Shown: piece after piece, positions 42,857 to 53,379 of the stretch
Numbering within the stretch: position 1 is the first letter of the stretch
How the letters are laid out: each line of letters starts with the position of its first letter
Assembly (NCBI GenBank): GCA_036826635.1
Contig: DAISVY010000008.1
Span: 128,415-192,414 of the forward strand
Direction: 5' to 3'
Origin: DAISVY01 sp036826635
GTDB lineage: Bacteria; Zixibacteria; MSB-5A5; GN15; FEB-12
DNA length: 64,000 bases
Position numbers and translations under genes: made by a program
Notes under the pieces: model-generated
The model's input: only the letters and a program-made list of their open reading frames with translations
What the model was told of the DNA's origin: nothing
Database searches by the model: none

Positions 42857-45800
42857 TCAGACATTTTCTTTAAAAATGTCAGCCGCTCTCATCGGCGCCT
42901 CATCGGCCTTTTGTTCTTTCGGCAGCTCATCTTCTTCCTCTTCCTCGTCCTCGATGACCTGAACACTGCGGTATCGCTCGATACCGGTACCGGCCGGGAT
43001 GAGATGCCCGATAATTACGTTCTCTTTCAACCCCAGCAGGTTGTCTACCTTGCCGGATATCGCCGCCTCGGTCAGAACCCGGGTCGTTTCCTGGAACGAA
43101 GCCGCCGAAATAAAGCTCTCGGTGGACAACGAAGCCCTGGTAATACCCAGCAGGAGCGGCTCAGCCGTGGCCGGCTCGCCTCCCTCGGCGATGATACGGG
43201 AGTTCTCCTCAAGGAACTTGATCTTGTCTACCTTCTCCCCTTCCAGGAAGTTGGTATCACCCGGGTAGTCAATCTGCACCTTCTGCAGCATCTGTCGGAC
43301 GATGATCTCAATGTGCTTGTCGTTTATTTTCACTCCCTGCAGACGGTAGACCTCCTGGATTTCGTTCACCAGATACGCCTGCACGTCGTACACACCGAGA
43401 ATCTTCAGAATATCGTGCGGATCGACCGAACCCTCGCAAAGGCGGTCGCCGGCGTTTACCTGATCGCTGGAGTGAACCATCAGGTGCTTACCGTGCGGAA
43501 TCAGATATTCGCGTTCCTCACCGGTGAAGTCCTTGACGATAATCTGCTGCTGACCCCTGACAATCTTACCGAACTCCACTTCCCCCTCGACCTCGGAGAT
43601 AACGGCCGGATCGTGCGGCCGACGAGCCTCAAACAGCTCCGCAACCCGGGGCAAACCACCGGTGATATCGCGCGAACGTGAGATCATTCGCGGCATCTTG
43701 ACCAAGTGATCACCGAGCTTGACCTCGTCGCCATCCTGAACCTGCAACTGGGCATCGGTAGGCACACGATAGCTGGCCACGGTTTTACCCTGCGGACCAA
43801 CGATAAGAAGCGTCGGGAACAAGGTCTTGTCGCGGTGCTCGGTTATTTTGAGCTGGCGCAAACCGGTTTGGTCGTCGATTTCCTCGCGCACGGTGACATC
43901 AAGGATAATATCCTTAAATACCACCTTACCGGCCCGCTCGCAGACAATACTACCGGTGTAGGGATCCCATTCGAACATGATATCGCCGCGCTTGACCGCC
44001 TGTCCGTCCTTCACCTTGAGATGGGCTCCGTACGGCACTTTAAGACGAGAGCGCACGCGATCATTCTTATCCACAATATGCAGTTCACCAACTCCGTCGC
44101 GGCTGGTTACCACCAGGGTGTCAGGATCGGTTTCAACACCCTCGACGGAATTCAGTTTGACCGCACCGTCATATTTGGCTTCGACCTGAGATTGCTCGGC
44201 AATACGAGCCGCGGTCCCACCGATATGAAAAGTACGAAGAGTAAGCTGAGTACCCGGCTCGCCGATGGACTGAGCCGCAATAACACCGACGGCTTCACCG
44301 ATATCGACCATCTCCAAAGTGGCGAGATTACGGCCATAACATTTGGCACAGACACCGTACTTCGATTCGCATGTCAATACGGAACGAATATGTACGGTTT
44401 CGATCCCGGATTCCTCAATAGCCGCGGCTTCGGCTTCCTTGATCTCGTCGCCGGCCTTGACGATCAGCTTCTCGGTGATGGGATCATAAATATCCTCAAG
44501 AGCCACACGTCCCAAAATACGGTCGCCCAGAGATTCGATGACCTCCTCACCTTCCTTCAGGGCACCGACTTCAAGCCCCAGAATAGTGCCGCAGTCCTTC
44601 TCCCGGACAATCACGTCCTGGGCCACATCAACCAGCCGTCGCGTCAGGTAACCGGCGTCGGCCGTCTTCAAGGCCGTGTCCGCCAAGCCCTTACGGGCGC
44701 CGTGCGTAGAGATGAAGTACTCCTGCACCGTGAGACCTTCACGGAAATTCGACGTTACCGGGGTTTCAATAATCTCACCCACCCCGCCGGTGATTTTCTT
44801 CTGCGGCTTAGCCATCAGCCCACGCATACCGGCAAGCTGACGAATCTGCTCTTTGGAACCACGAGCACCGGAATCGGCCATCATGTATATCGGGTTGAAA
44901 CCCTGATTCTGGGCCGCGAGATTGTTGAACATCTCCTCAGCAACCTCGGAAGTGGTCCTGGTCCAGGTGTCAATGACCTGATTGTAGCGCTCGCCGTAGG
45001 TAATATAACCACGCTCGTACTGCTTCTGGATTTTGGCTACCTGTGCGGCCGCGACGGCAATCATCTTGTCCTTCTCTTCAGGAACCACAAAATCCTCAAT
45101 CGACACGGTCACCCCGGCCTTGGTGGCATATTCAAAGCCAAGATATTTCAAGCGATCAAGAAAAGTGATAGTCTCACCGTGACCGCATATCCGGAAAGTG
45201 TCATGGACCAGCTCTTCAAGCTCTTTTCTCTTCGCGATTCTGTTAAAGAAGGGGAGCTTGTCCGGCAGGTTATTATTGAAAATTATCCGGCCGGGAGTGG
45301 TTTCGACCAACTGACCGTCAATGCGCACCTTGACCAAAGCATGCAGCGACACAAACCCGAAATCGTAAGCCGCCAACGCCTCGTCCGGCGAATGGAAACA
45401 CATACCTTCGCCCTTATCATTCTTGCGCACGCTGGTCAAATAGTAACAACCGAGCACCATATCCTGAGAAGGGATGGCAATCGGTCGCCCGGAAGACGGT
45501 ACCAGGATGTTGTTGGTCGCCAGCATGAGTACCCGCGCCTCAAGCTGAGCTTCGAAACTCAACGGCACATGCACAGCCATCTGGTCACCATCGAAGTCAG
45601 CGTTGAACGCCGCACAAACGAGAGGATGCAACCGAATGGCCTTGCCTTCCACCAAAACAGGGTAAAACGCCTGAATACCCAGCCGGTGAAGAGTCGGGGC
45701 ACGGTTGAGCAGGACGGGATGATCTTCAATGATCTCCTCAAGTATGTCCCACACCTCCGGCCGCTCGCGCTCGACCAACTTTTTGGCCGACTTGACCGTC

Positions 45801-47014
45801 TGGACATATCCCTTCTCTTCCAACTTCATGATAATGAAGGGCTTGAACAGCTCCAGAGCCATATTCTTGGGGAGGCCGCACTGATGAAGCTGAAGCTCCG
45901 GCCCAACCACGATAACCGAACGTCCGGAATAGTCGACACGCTTGCCGAGCAGGTTCTGACGGAAACGGCCCTGCTTGCCCTTGAGCAAATCCGACAGTGA
46001 TTTGAGCGGCCGTTTGGAGTCACCCCGCACCGAATGGGTCCGGCGCCCGTTGTCAAAAAGGGCATCGACCGCTTCCTGAAGCATCCGCTTTTCGTTGCGC
46101 AGAATGACTTCCGGGGCCTGAATATCAATCAACTTCTTAAGACGATTATTACGGTTGATAACTCGCCGGTAAAGATCGTTCAAATCGGAAGTGGCAAAAC
46201 GGCCCCCTTCCAACGGCACCAGCGGGCGAAGATCCGGCGGAATAACCGGGATGACCTTCATAATCATCCACTCCGGCCTATTCTGCGACTGCCGGAAAGA
46301 TTCGAATATACGCAGCCGCTTGAGAGTGTCCTTCTTGCGCTGGACCGAAGTTTCCACTTTCACCTGAGCTCGCAACGTGGCCACCGTCTCGTCGATGTCT
46401 ATCTGCCTGAGCATCTCATACACGGCCTCGGCCCCCATGCGGGCGTCGAATTCCTTGCCGGCATCCTCAAGATCAAGAAATTCCTCTTCAGTGATAACAT
46501 CCCCGCGCTCGTACGACGAGTTGCCGGGGTCGATCATGATATAGGCTTCGTAATAAAGGATCTTCTCAAGCTCACGGATCGACAGGTCAAGCATGTGACC
46601 TATCCGGGAAGGAAGAGACTTGAAATACCAGATGTGCGAAACGGGAACGGCCAGATCGATATGCCCCATCCGCTCACGGCGCACCTTGGACTGGGTAACC
46701 TCGACCCCGCAACGATCACAGACGATGCCGCGGAAACGGATTCTCTTGTATTTTCCGCAATTGCACTCCCAATCCTTGACCGGTCCGAAGATTCTCTCGC
46801 AGAACAGACCATCCCGCTCGGGTTTGAAGGAGCGGTAGTTAATCGTCTCCGGCTTGGTCACCTCACCGTATGACCAGGAATATATGGTGTCCGGAGAAGC
46901 GATTTGAATCTGAATAGCCGCGAAATCCGACGGCTTCTTCTGCGGGCCATGTGTTCTGGTAAAATCAACCACGGCTGACTCCTTTATCTCCAGCGCCCCG
47001 CGACGGAGCGACAT
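42857..47014 (-). CDS. rpoC: RNA polymerase beta-prime subunit
   Basis: 1385 residues. N-terminal zinc ribbon CNCGKYKRIRFRGIVCDRCG, catalytic loop NADFDGDQMAVHV with the three Asp that hold Mg2+, trigger-loop region GEPGTQLTLRTFHIGG, and the second zinc site around CESKYGVCAKCYGRNL. The last codons form an AT-rich inverted repeat (42860-42867 with 42873-42880). Follows rpoB by 31 bp. Confidence 0.99.
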   Translation of the reverse strand: MSLRRGALEIKESAVVDFTRTHGPQKKPSDFAAIQIQIASPDTIYSWSYGEVTKPETINYRSFKPERDGLFCERIFGPVKDWECNCGKYKRIRFRGIVCDRCGVEVTQSKVRRERMGHIDLAVPVSHIWYFKSLPSRIGHMLDLSIRELEKILYYEAYIMIDPGNSSYERGDVITEEEFLDLEDAGKEFDARMGAEAVYEMLRQIDIDETVATLRAQVKVETSVQRKKDTLKRLRIFESFRQSQNRPEWMIMKVIPVIPPDLRPLVPLEGGRFATSDLNDLYRRVINRNNRLKKLIDIQAPEVILRNEKRMLQEAVDALFDNGRRTHSVRGDSKRPLKSLSDLLKGKQGRFRQNLLGKRVDYSGRSVIVVGPELQLHQCGLPKNMALELFKPFIIMKLEEKGYVQTVKSAKKLVERERPEVWDILEEIIEDHPVLLNRAPTLHRLGIQAFYPVLVEGKAIRLHPLVCAAFNADFDGDQMAVHVPLSFEAQLEARVLMLATNNILVPSSGRPIAIPSQDMVLGCYYLTSVRKNDKGEGMCFHSPDEALAAYDFGFVSLHALVKVRIDGQLVETTPGRIIFNNNLPDKLPFFNRIAKRKELEELVHDTFRICGHGETITFLDRLKYLGFEYATKAGVTVSIEDFVVPEEKDKMIAVAAAQVAKIQKQYERGYITYGERYNQVIDTWTRTTSEVAEEMFNNLAAQNQGFNPIYMMADSGARGSKEQIRQLAGMRGLMAKPQKKITGGVGEIIETPVTSNFREGLTVQEYFISTHGARKGLADTALKTADAGYLTRRLVDVAQDVIVREKDCGTILGLEVGALKEGEEVIESLGDRILGRVALEDIYDPITEKLIVKAGDEIKEAEAAAIEESGIETVHIRSVLTCESKYGVCAKCYGRNLATLEMVDIGEAVGVIAAQSIGEPGTQLTLRTFHIGGTAARIAEQSQVEAKYDGAVKLNSVEGVETDPDTLVVTSRDGVGELHIVDKNDRVRSRLKVPYGAHLKVKDGQAVKRGDIMFEWDPYTGSIVCERAGKVVFKDIILDVTVREEIDDQTGLRQLKITEHRDKTLFPTLLIVGPQGKTVASYRVPTDAQLQVQDGDEVKLGDHLVKMPRMISRSRDITGGLPRVAELFEARRPHDPAVISEVEGEVEFGKIVRGQQQIIVKDFTGEEREYLIPHGKHLMVHSSDQVNAGDRLCEGSVDPHDILKILGVYDVQAYLVNEIQEVYRLQGVKINDKHIEIIVRQMLQKVQIDYPGDTNFLEGEKVDKIKFLEENSRIIAEGGEPATAEPLLLGITRASLSTESFISAASFQETTRVLTEAAISGKVDNLLGLKENVIIGHLIPAGTGIERYRSVQVIEDEEEEEDELPKEQKADEAPMRAADIFKENV

Positions 47015-47045
47015 CGTTTACCACCAAAACAGCTCACTTCACAGC

Positions 47046-50000
47046 TTACTTCTCGATCAGTTTGATATCCAGACCGAGAGCCTGAAGTTCCTTGATCAAC
47101 ACGTTAAAGGCCTCGGGATAGCCCGGTTCCGGCGGATTCTCACCCTTGACAATGGCTTCATAAACACGAGAACGGCCGGTCACGTCGTCCGACTTCACGG
47201 TCAGCATCTCCTGCAACGTGTACGCCGCACCATAGGCCTCAAGCGCCCAGACCTCCATCTCGCCGAAACGCTGCCCGCCGAACTGAGCTTTACCTCCGAG
47301 CGGCTGCTGGGTAACCAGCGAATACGGACCGATGGAACGAGCGTGGATCTTATCATCGACCAGGTGCGACAGCTTGAGCATATAGATGTACCCGACCGTG
47401 ATCTCATTGTCGAAAGTATCCCCTGTCCGACCGTCGTACAGCATGATTTTGCCATTAAGCGGCAAGCCCGCCTGCTGCAGCATATCATGGATATCGTCGA
47501 TATCGGCCCCGTCGAAAACGGGCGTCGCGACCTTTTCACCAAGCTTTTTGGCCGCCCAGCCGAGGTGTGTTTCCAACACCTGACCGACATTCATACGCGA
47601 GGGAACACCCAGAGGATTGAGGATAATGTCAATGGGAGTACCGTCGGCCATGTACGGCATGTCCTCAATCGGTACGATTTTGGACACAACGCCCTTGTTG
47701 CCATGACGGCCGGCCATCTTGTCGCCCACGGAGATCTTACGGCGGATAGCCACCGTAACCTTGACCAGTTGTTTGACGCCCGGAGGCAGCTCGGCCCCGC
47801 GCACAACTTTGTCGATTTCGATCTCCTTCTTCTCTGTCTTATCCTGAAGAAGGCGACCGGCCTCCGCAATCACGTTCTCGACCTGCTTGTTGATGTTGTC
47901 ATCCGAGCAGAAGCCATTAGTGGTCACGGCGTTGTCCAGATCGAAGTTTTCGAAAAAGTCCGCCTTGTACTTGTGACCGGAACGTACTATCACGGAGTTA
48001 TCGATAGCCGAGCGTACCAGTCGCGAAGTCTGATTATCGAGCAACTCGCCGATACGCTGGTTGCGCAACCGTGTAATGTCGAGCAGAACCTTGTTATATT
48101 TCTTCTCGATTTCGGCCCGTTCCCGCTTCTCCAGTTTCTTGGCCTCCTCGGTCTTCTCCTTGCGGCTGAAGACCCGGGTCTTGATGATCACACCTTTCAT
48201 CCCCGGCGGAGCCTTCAGCGAAGCATCCCGCACATCACCGGCCTTCTCCCCGAATATGGCGCGCAACAGTCTTTCTTCCGGCGAGAGTTCGGTTTCACCC
48301 TTCGGCGTCACCTTGCCGACCATGATGTCACCGGCCTCGACCTCGGAACCGACCCGGATAATTCCCTGCTCGTCAAGATTGAGCAAAGCTTCTTCGGAAA
48401 CATTGGGAATTTCCCGGGTTATTTCCTCGGCCCCGCGTTTGGTATCACGAACCTGAAGCTCGTATTCCTCGATATGTATCGAGGTAAATATATCCTGATG
48501 TACGAGCCGCTCGGAAAGTATGATAGCGTCCTCGTAGTTGTAACCACGCCACGGCATAAAAGCCACCAGCGTATTGTTGCCCAGGGCCAGTTCACCATCG
48601 GATACCGCCGGACCGTCAGCCAGAATGTCACCGACCTTGACTTCATCACCGATCTTCACCACGGGAATGTAGTTTATGCAGGTGTCCTGATTGGAACGGC
48701 GATACTTGGTAAGAAGGTACTCGTTATCTTCACTGTAACCCAGGGTGCCGGGCCGGAAATTAACCCGGGGGCGAATAATCACTCGTTCGGCGTCCACATG
48801 TACAACCGTACCGGTCTGCTCGGCCCGCACCACCACACCGGCGTCCTCGGCCACCTTTCGCTCCATACCGGTCCCGACCACCGGACTTTCGGTCCGCAGA
48901 AGAGGCACGGCCTGGCGCTGCATGTTCGAGCCCATAAGAGCGCGGTTGGCATCGTCGTGCTCGAGGAAGGGAATAAGACTCGCGGCCACCGACACGATCT
49001 GACGTGTCGACACGTCCATGTACTGTACTTCCTCGGCTTTAACGGTCGGGTAGTCACTACGGTGACGCACCGTTATAATACTGTTAACGAACTCACCTTT
49101 GTCGGTCAGCGGTTCGTTGGCCTGGGCGATCAGATAGCGGTCTTCTTCGTCGGCCGAGAGATACTCGATCTCTTCGGTAACTTTACCCTTGACCACCTTG
49201 CGGTACGGCGTCTCGAGAAAACCGTACTTGTTGATACGGGCAAACGTCGCCATCGACGTAATCAGCCCGATATTGGGACCTTCCGGGGTCTCAATAGGAC
49301 ACATGCGGCCGTAGTGGGTATGGTGAACATCGCGCACCTCGAAACCGGCCCGTTCCCGTGTCAGACCGCCCGGTCCCAGTGCCGAAAGACGGCGCTTATG
49401 CGTCAACTCGGCCAGCGGGTTGGTCTGATCCATAAACTGAGACAACTGCGACGATCCGAAGAAACTCTCGATAACCGAAGACACGGTGCGGGCATTAACG
49501 AGCAACTGCGGAGTAACGTTTTCCTGGTCCTTAAGCGAAAGACGCTCGCGTATGGTCCGAGCTACACGCGAAAGACCGACCGAAAACAGGTTGGCCAGCA
49601 ACTCGCCCACGGTACGTGCCCGCCGGTTACCCAAATGGTCAATGTCGTCGGTAAAACCTTCATCGTTGGCCAAACCGATCAGATACTTGGTAATGGCCAC
49701 GAAATCCTTATTGTCGAAAACGGTATGTTCCAGCGGAATATCCAGACCCAGCCGCTGATTGATCATATACCGGCCGACCTCACCAAGATCATAACGTTTA
49801 TTGGAGAAGAACAATTTCTCCAGAAGCGACTCGGCCATCTCCATGGTCGGCGGCTCACCGGGACGCATCAGTGAATAAATCTTTACCAGCGCTTCCTCGC
49901 GCGATTTGGTCGGGTCTTTCCTGAGCGTATTGAGGATAACATAGGCGTTGCGCCGTTCTTCTTTGGGGACAACGCGAATGGTCTTGCGGCCGCTCTCTTT

Positions 50001-50807
50001 GATTTTATCGATCACATTCTCGGTCAGAGGCTCCCCGACCGGAAACACCAACTCGCCCGTTTCCTTGTCAACGAAAGTCTCGCCAAGATAGCAGCCCTCG
50101 TAGCTTGCATCCTTGCTGCCCAGGTTCAATTTTTTGACATCGTAATAAAGATCAACCAGATCTTCGTCGGTGGAATAACCGATGGCCCGCATGATAGTCG
50201 TCGCGGGCAGCTTACGCTTGGAATCGATATACACCCACATGATGTCGTTGATATCGAGACTGAACTCGACCCAACTGCCGCGATACGGAATAACCCGTGC
50301 CGAGTTAAGCTTCTTCCCGTTAGGGTGAATTTCTTCGTCGAAGAACACCCCGGGGCTGCGGTGCAACTGACTGACCGTGACACGTTCCGCGCCGTTGACT
50401 ATGAACGTCCCCCATTTGGTAATCAAAGGCAATTCGCCGAGATAGACGTCCTGTTCGATGATGTCCTTGACCTCTTTTTGATCACCCTCACCCTGGCGAC
50501 AGATCAATCGCATAGTGACTTTGAGCGGGGCGGCGTACGTCATGTTACGCTCTCGGCACTCGTCAATGGAATAACGGGTGGGCCCCAGATGATAGCTCAC
50601 GTACTCGAGTGAGTAATTCTCGTGGACGTCCGTGACCGGGAATATATCGGAAAAGATCTGGTGCAATCCCACCATCTGACGCTTGTGAGGCGGGACATCA
50701 AGCTGTAAAAACGCATCGTACGAATTCAGCTGAACGTCCAGAAGATTTGGCATCTCGCAAGCATCGGCGATGGTTGCATAAGTCTTTCTGGTATTCGTTT
50801 GGCCCAA
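47046..50807 (-). CDS. rpoB: RNA polymerase beta subunit
   Basis: 1253 residues. The rifampicin pocket reads GSSQLSQFMDQTNPLAELTH and KRRLSALGPGGLTRERAGFE. The C-terminal part holds HGNKGVVSKIVPIEDMPY and AQFGGQRFGEMEVWALEAYG. No sign of frameshift. A 266-bp spacer with hairpins separates it from rplL. Confidence 0.99.
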   Translation of the reverse strand: MGQTNTRKTYATIADACEMPNLLDVQLNSYDAFLQLDVPPHKRQMVGLHQIFSDIFPVTDVHENYSLEYVSYHLGPTRYSIDECRERNMTYAAPLKVTMRLICRQGEGDQKEVKDIIEQDVYLGELPLITKWGTFIVNGAERVTVSQLHRSPGVFFDEEIHPNGKKLNSARVIPYRGSWVEFSLDINDIMWVYIDSKRKLPATTIMRAIGYSTDEDLVDLYYDVKKLNLGSKDASYEGCYLGETFVDKETGELVFPVGEPLTENVIDKIKESGRKTIRVVPKEERRNAYVILNTLRKDPTKSREEALVKIYSLMRPGEPPTMEMAESLLEKLFFSNKRYDLGEVGRYMINQRLGLDIPLEHTVFDNKDFVAITKYLIGLANDEGFTDDIDHLGNRRARTVGELLANLFSVGLSRVARTIRERLSLKDQENVTPQLLVNARTVSSVIESFFGSSQLSQFMDQTNPLAELTHKRRLSALGPGGLTRERAGFEVRDVHHTHYGRMCPIETPEGPNIGLITSMATFARINKYGFLETPYRKVVKGKVTEEIEYLSADEEDRYLIAQANEPLTDKGEFVNSIITVRHRSDYPTVKAEEVQYMDVSTRQIVSVAASLIPFLEHDDANRALMGSNMQRQAVPLLRTESPVVGTGMERKVAEDAGVVVRAEQTGTVVHVDAERVIIRPRVNFRPGTLGYSEDNEYLLTKYRRSNQDTCINYIPVVKIGDEVKVGDILADGPAVSDGELALGNNTLVAFMPWRGYNYEDAIILSERLVHQDIFTSIHIEEYELQVRDTKRGAEEITREIPNVSEEALLNLDEQGIIRVGSEVEAGDIMVGKVTPKGETELSPEERLLRAIFGEKAGDVRDASLKAPPGMKGVIIKTRVFSRKEKTEEAKKLEKRERAEIEKKYNKVLLDITRLRNQRIGELLDNQTSRLVRSAIDNSVIVRSGHKYKADFFENFDLDNAVTTNGFCSDDNINKQVENVIAEAGRLLQDKTEKKEIEIDKVVRGAELPPGVKQLVKVTVAIRRKISVGDKMAGRHGNKGVVSKIVPIEDMPYMADGTPIDIILNPLGVPSRMNVGQVLETHLGWAAKKLGEKVATPVFDGADIDDIHDMLQQAGLPLNGKIMLYDGRTGDTFDNEITVGYIYMLKLSHLVDDKIHARSIGPYSLVTQQPLGGKAQFGGQRFGEMEVWALEAYGAAYTLQEMLTVKSDDVTGRSRVYEAIVKGENPPEPGYPEAFNVLIKELQALGLDIKLIEK

Positions 50808-50928
50808 AACATCATCCTCCTGCTAAAAATGGAGAAGGCCCACCGCAGACGTACTTCTCCGGTGAGGGCCGCATAAAACAAGGAAAACGTATGTATGACG
50901 TGGTGATCCTGCCATCTATTTCATTACT

Positions 50929-50957
50929 CTCCCTGTGTCAATCGTCGTATCAGGGAG
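50929..50957 (-). promoter_or_regulatory. Hairpin in rplL-rpoB spacer (proximal to rpoB)
   Basis: CTCCCTG (50929-50935) pairs perfectly with CAGGGAG (50951-50957) across a 15-nt loop. It may be an attenuator or RNA-processing site, as in the E. coli rplL-rpoB gap; no T-run follows. Confidence 0.45.
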
Positions 50958-51031
50958 CGGGTTTTGCAGACAATCCACCAGCTAAACCGGGAAGGGGAAG
51001 TTTTTACACTCAGACCTGCCCTCGTCTAACC

Positions 51032-51057
51032 GGCCGGGAACGAAAAAGTCCCCGGCC
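51032..51057 (-). promoter_or_regulatory. GC-rich hairpin just after rplL
   Basis: GGCCGGG (51032-51038) pairs with CCCGGCC (51051-51057), 12-nt loop, about 16 nt past the rplL stop. A likely partial attenuator that lowers rpoBC transcription relative to ribosomal genes; it lacks a T-run. Confidence 0.5.
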
Positions 51058-51073
51058 CGAAACAACAGACAAT

Positions 51074-51457
51074 CTACTTCAAATCAACCTGGGCGCCGAC
51101 TTCTTCAAGCTTGCTCTTGGCCGCTTCGGCCTCATCTTTGGTCAGGCCTTCCTTAACGGCGGCCGGAGCCGATTCGACCAGTTCCTTGGCCTCTTTGAGA
51201 CCCAGAGAGGTCAACTCGCGGACGACTTTGATAACCTGTATCTTCTTGTCGCCCACAGCCGTCAACATCACGTCGAACTCGGTCTTTTCCTCGGCGGCAT
51301 CGGCACCACCGGCGGCCGGCATCGGTCCACCCATCATAACCGGGGCGGCTGCCGTCACACCGAACTTGTCCTGAATCGCCTTGGACAGATCAGCCAGCTC
51401 CATCGCAGAAAGAGCCGCAATCTTGTCAACAATCTCGTCAATCGCTGCGTTAGCCAC
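51074..51457 (-). CDS. rplL: Ribosomal protein L7/L12
   Basis: 127 residues; the stalk protein recruiting GTPase factors. N-terminal dimer domain, Ala/Gly hinge (AAAPVMMGGPMPAAGGADAA), C-terminal domain with KIQVIKVVRELTSLGLKEAK. A 134-bp gap separates it from rplJ. Confidence 0.98.
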   Translation of the reverse strand: MANAAIDEIVDKIAALSAMELADLSKAIQDKFGVTAAAPVMMGGPMPAAGGADAAEEKTEFDVMLTAVGDKKIQVIKVVRELTSLGLKEAKELVESAPAAVKEGLTKDEAEAAKSKLEEVGAQVDLK

Positions 51458-51591
51458 AGTCCTTACCTCGCACAGTTCAAAAAGATTCTTAAATTCCAGC
51501 TTTATCTATTGAAGCTCTTTCCAACCCAGGCGGCGAGACAAAACCACCTAGAAGCGTGGGTCGAACAGCTCCAAACAAGTCTCAGTTTTTA

Positions 51592-52113
51592 CTAACCTTC
51601 CGTTTTCTTTTTGTCCGCCAGAGCATCCACCAGCCCGATCAGTCCACGGAAGAAACCGTCAAGAGAGCCGATCAGCTCCGTGAAGGGCGATTCAACCGCG
51701 GCCACCACATGCGACAACAATACGTCACGCGGCGGCAACTCGGCCAAAGCCTTTACCTCCTCCGGATTGTGAATCTTGCCGTCCAGAACGAAAGCCCGGA
51801 AACTCGGCAACTTTCTCTCTTTGTAGGAATCATGGAGTATCTTGGCCGCAACCGGCGGTTCATCGGCAAAAGCCACCGCCGTCGGCCCGGCGAAAAACTC
51901 GTCAAGCCCTTCCACCCCGGCGTCCCTGGCGGCCAGCTTGAACAGAGTGTTCTTGGCCACGAGATAACGCACGTTGTTTTCGCGAAGGTTCTTGCGCAGG
52001 TCGGTCATATCGCTCACGTTCAGTCCCTGGTAATCGGTAATGAAGTAAGCGGAAGCTCCGCTGAAGAGCTCCTTTATTTCAGCAATCAGTTCATTTTTTT
52101 CTTGCCTAAGCAT
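51592..52113 (-). CDS. rplJ: Ribosomal protein L10
   Basis: 173 residues; stalk base. AYFITDYQGLNVSDMTDLR and NVRYLVAKNTLFKLAARD are family-typical. Only 21 bp separate it from rplA, so the long L10 leader of E. coli is absent. Confidence 0.97.
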   Translation of the reverse strand: MLRQEKNELIAEIKELFSGASAYFITDYQGLNVSDMTDLRKNLRENNVRYLVAKNTLFKLAARDAGVEGLDEFFAGPTAVAFADEPPVAAKILHDSYKERKLPSFRAFVLDGKIHNPEEVKALAELPPRDVLLSHVVAAVESPFTELIGSLDGFFRGLIGLVDALADKKKTEG

Positions 52114-52134
52114 CGCAGAAAGCTCCTTAGCTCG

Positions 52135-52839
52135 TTACTTCTTTACCGTTGCCGCCAGTTCCGCGTGATCGAGCTTGAGACCCGGACTCATGGTCGTGCA
52201 AATGGAAGCGCCCAGGAAATAGGCCCCCTTCGCCGCCGCCGGCTTGGCTCGCAACACCGCGTCTACGAAAGCGTGAACGTTTTCAATAATCTTTTCCGGT
52301 TCAAAAGATATCTTACCCACCGAAACGGCGATATTGGACTGCCGATCAACCCGGAACTCAATACGGCCGGCCTTGACCTCTTTGATCGTGCGGGCCAGAT
52401 CCATAGTGACCGTACCGGTCTTGGGATTAGGCATAAGACCGCGAGGTCCCAGAACCTTACCCAGCTTGCCGACGACCTTCATCATATCCGGGGTAGCCAC
52501 CGCCACCTCAAATTCGGTCCAGCCGCCCTGGATCTTTTCGGCGATATCCTCACCCCCGACGAAATCGGCTCCGGCCTCGGTGGCCTCGGTGGCCTTGTCA
52601 CCCTGGGCAAAAGCCACTACCCGCACCACCCGGCCATTGCCATGCGGAAGCGAGACGGTAGACCGCACCATCTGGTCGGCGTGTTTGGGATTGACGCCCA
52701 GCCTGACGGCTACTTCGACCGACTCGTCAAATTTGGAACGGGGGATTTCCTTGAGAATCCTGACCGCTTCACCCAGCGCATACCGCTTACGTCGGTCAAT
52801 GTTCTCTCGGGATTTCTGATACTTCTTCGAATGTTTCAT
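52135..52839 (-). CDS. rplA: Ribosomal protein L1
   Basis: 234 residues; mobile stalk near the E site. Motifs GLMPNPKTGTVTMDLARTIK and GKISFEPEKIIENVHAFVDA. In E. coli L1 represses the L11 operon. Confidence 0.98.
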   Translation of the reverse strand: MKHSKKYQKSRENIDRRKRYALGEAVRILKEIPRSKFDESVEVAVRLGVNPKHADQMVRSTVSLPHGNGRVVRVVAFAQGDKATEATEAGADFVGGEDIAEKIQGGWTEFEVAVATPDMMKVVGKLGKVLGPRGLMPNPKTGTVTMDLARTIKEVKAGRIEFRVDRQSNIAVSVGKISFEPEKIIENVHAFVDAVLRAKPAAAKGAYFLGASICTTMSPGLKLDHAELAATVKK

Positions 52840-52919
52840 GTGTGCTTATTCTCCCTCCCGGCGGTTCAGACCGCCGAGGTCCAAACGAATATCACAAATC
52901 GCGTAATGCTTTCCTGTCC

Positions 52920-53345
52920 TTACTGCTGTATGGTAATGCCCATCGAGCGAGCCGTACCCTCAACCATCTTGACCGCAGCATCCAGCGAACTCGCGTTCAA
53001 ATCCTGCATTTTCTGCTGGGCAATTTCACGCACCTGCTGCATGGAAATCTGCCCTACTTTATCCTTATTGGGGATACTGGAACCTTTTTTCACCTTGGCG
53101 GCCATGCGGATCAAGGTGGAGGCCGGCGGCGTCTTGACAATGAACTTGAAGGACTTATCCTCGAACACGGTAATAATAACCGGGGTCAGGATTCCGTTGC
53201 CCCCCTGCGTCTTGGCGTTAAACGCCTTGCAGAACTCCATGATATTGACGCCACGCTGGCCGAGCGCCGGTCCCACCGGCGGGGCCGGATTGGCCTGGCC
53301 CGCCGGAATCTGCAATTTAATAAAGCCCGCTATTTTTTTAGCCAC
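52920..53345 (-). CDS. rplK: Ribosomal protein L11
   Basis: 141 residues. IKLQIPAGQANPAPPVGPAL and GQRGVNIMEFCKAFNAKT are the conserved N-terminal domain; the C-terminal rRNA-binding domain follows. Binding site for thiostrepton and stringent-response RelA. Confidence 0.98.
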   Translation of the reverse strand: MAKKIAGFIKLQIPAGQANPAPPVGPALGQRGVNIMEFCKAFNAKTQGGNGILTPVIITVFEDKSFKFIVKTPPASTLIRMAAKVKKGSSIPNKDKVGQISMQQVREIAQQKMQDLNASSLDAAVKMVEGTARSMGITIQQ

Positions 53346-53379
53346 GATATTCTATCTCCACCAACAGCAAGTAATCCCG

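Noticed and set aside
47343..49874. 843-residue plus-strand open frame opposite rpoB
   Set aside because: It is the mirror of the codon bias of rpoB on the other strand; it has no recognisable motif and rpoB is complete beneath it. The same holds for long plus-strand frames opposite rpoC (43706-46000) and fusA (39619-41670).
51458..51591. Terminator or attenuator between rplJ and rplL
   Set aside because: Only a 4-bp CCAC/GTGG stem is found; too weak.
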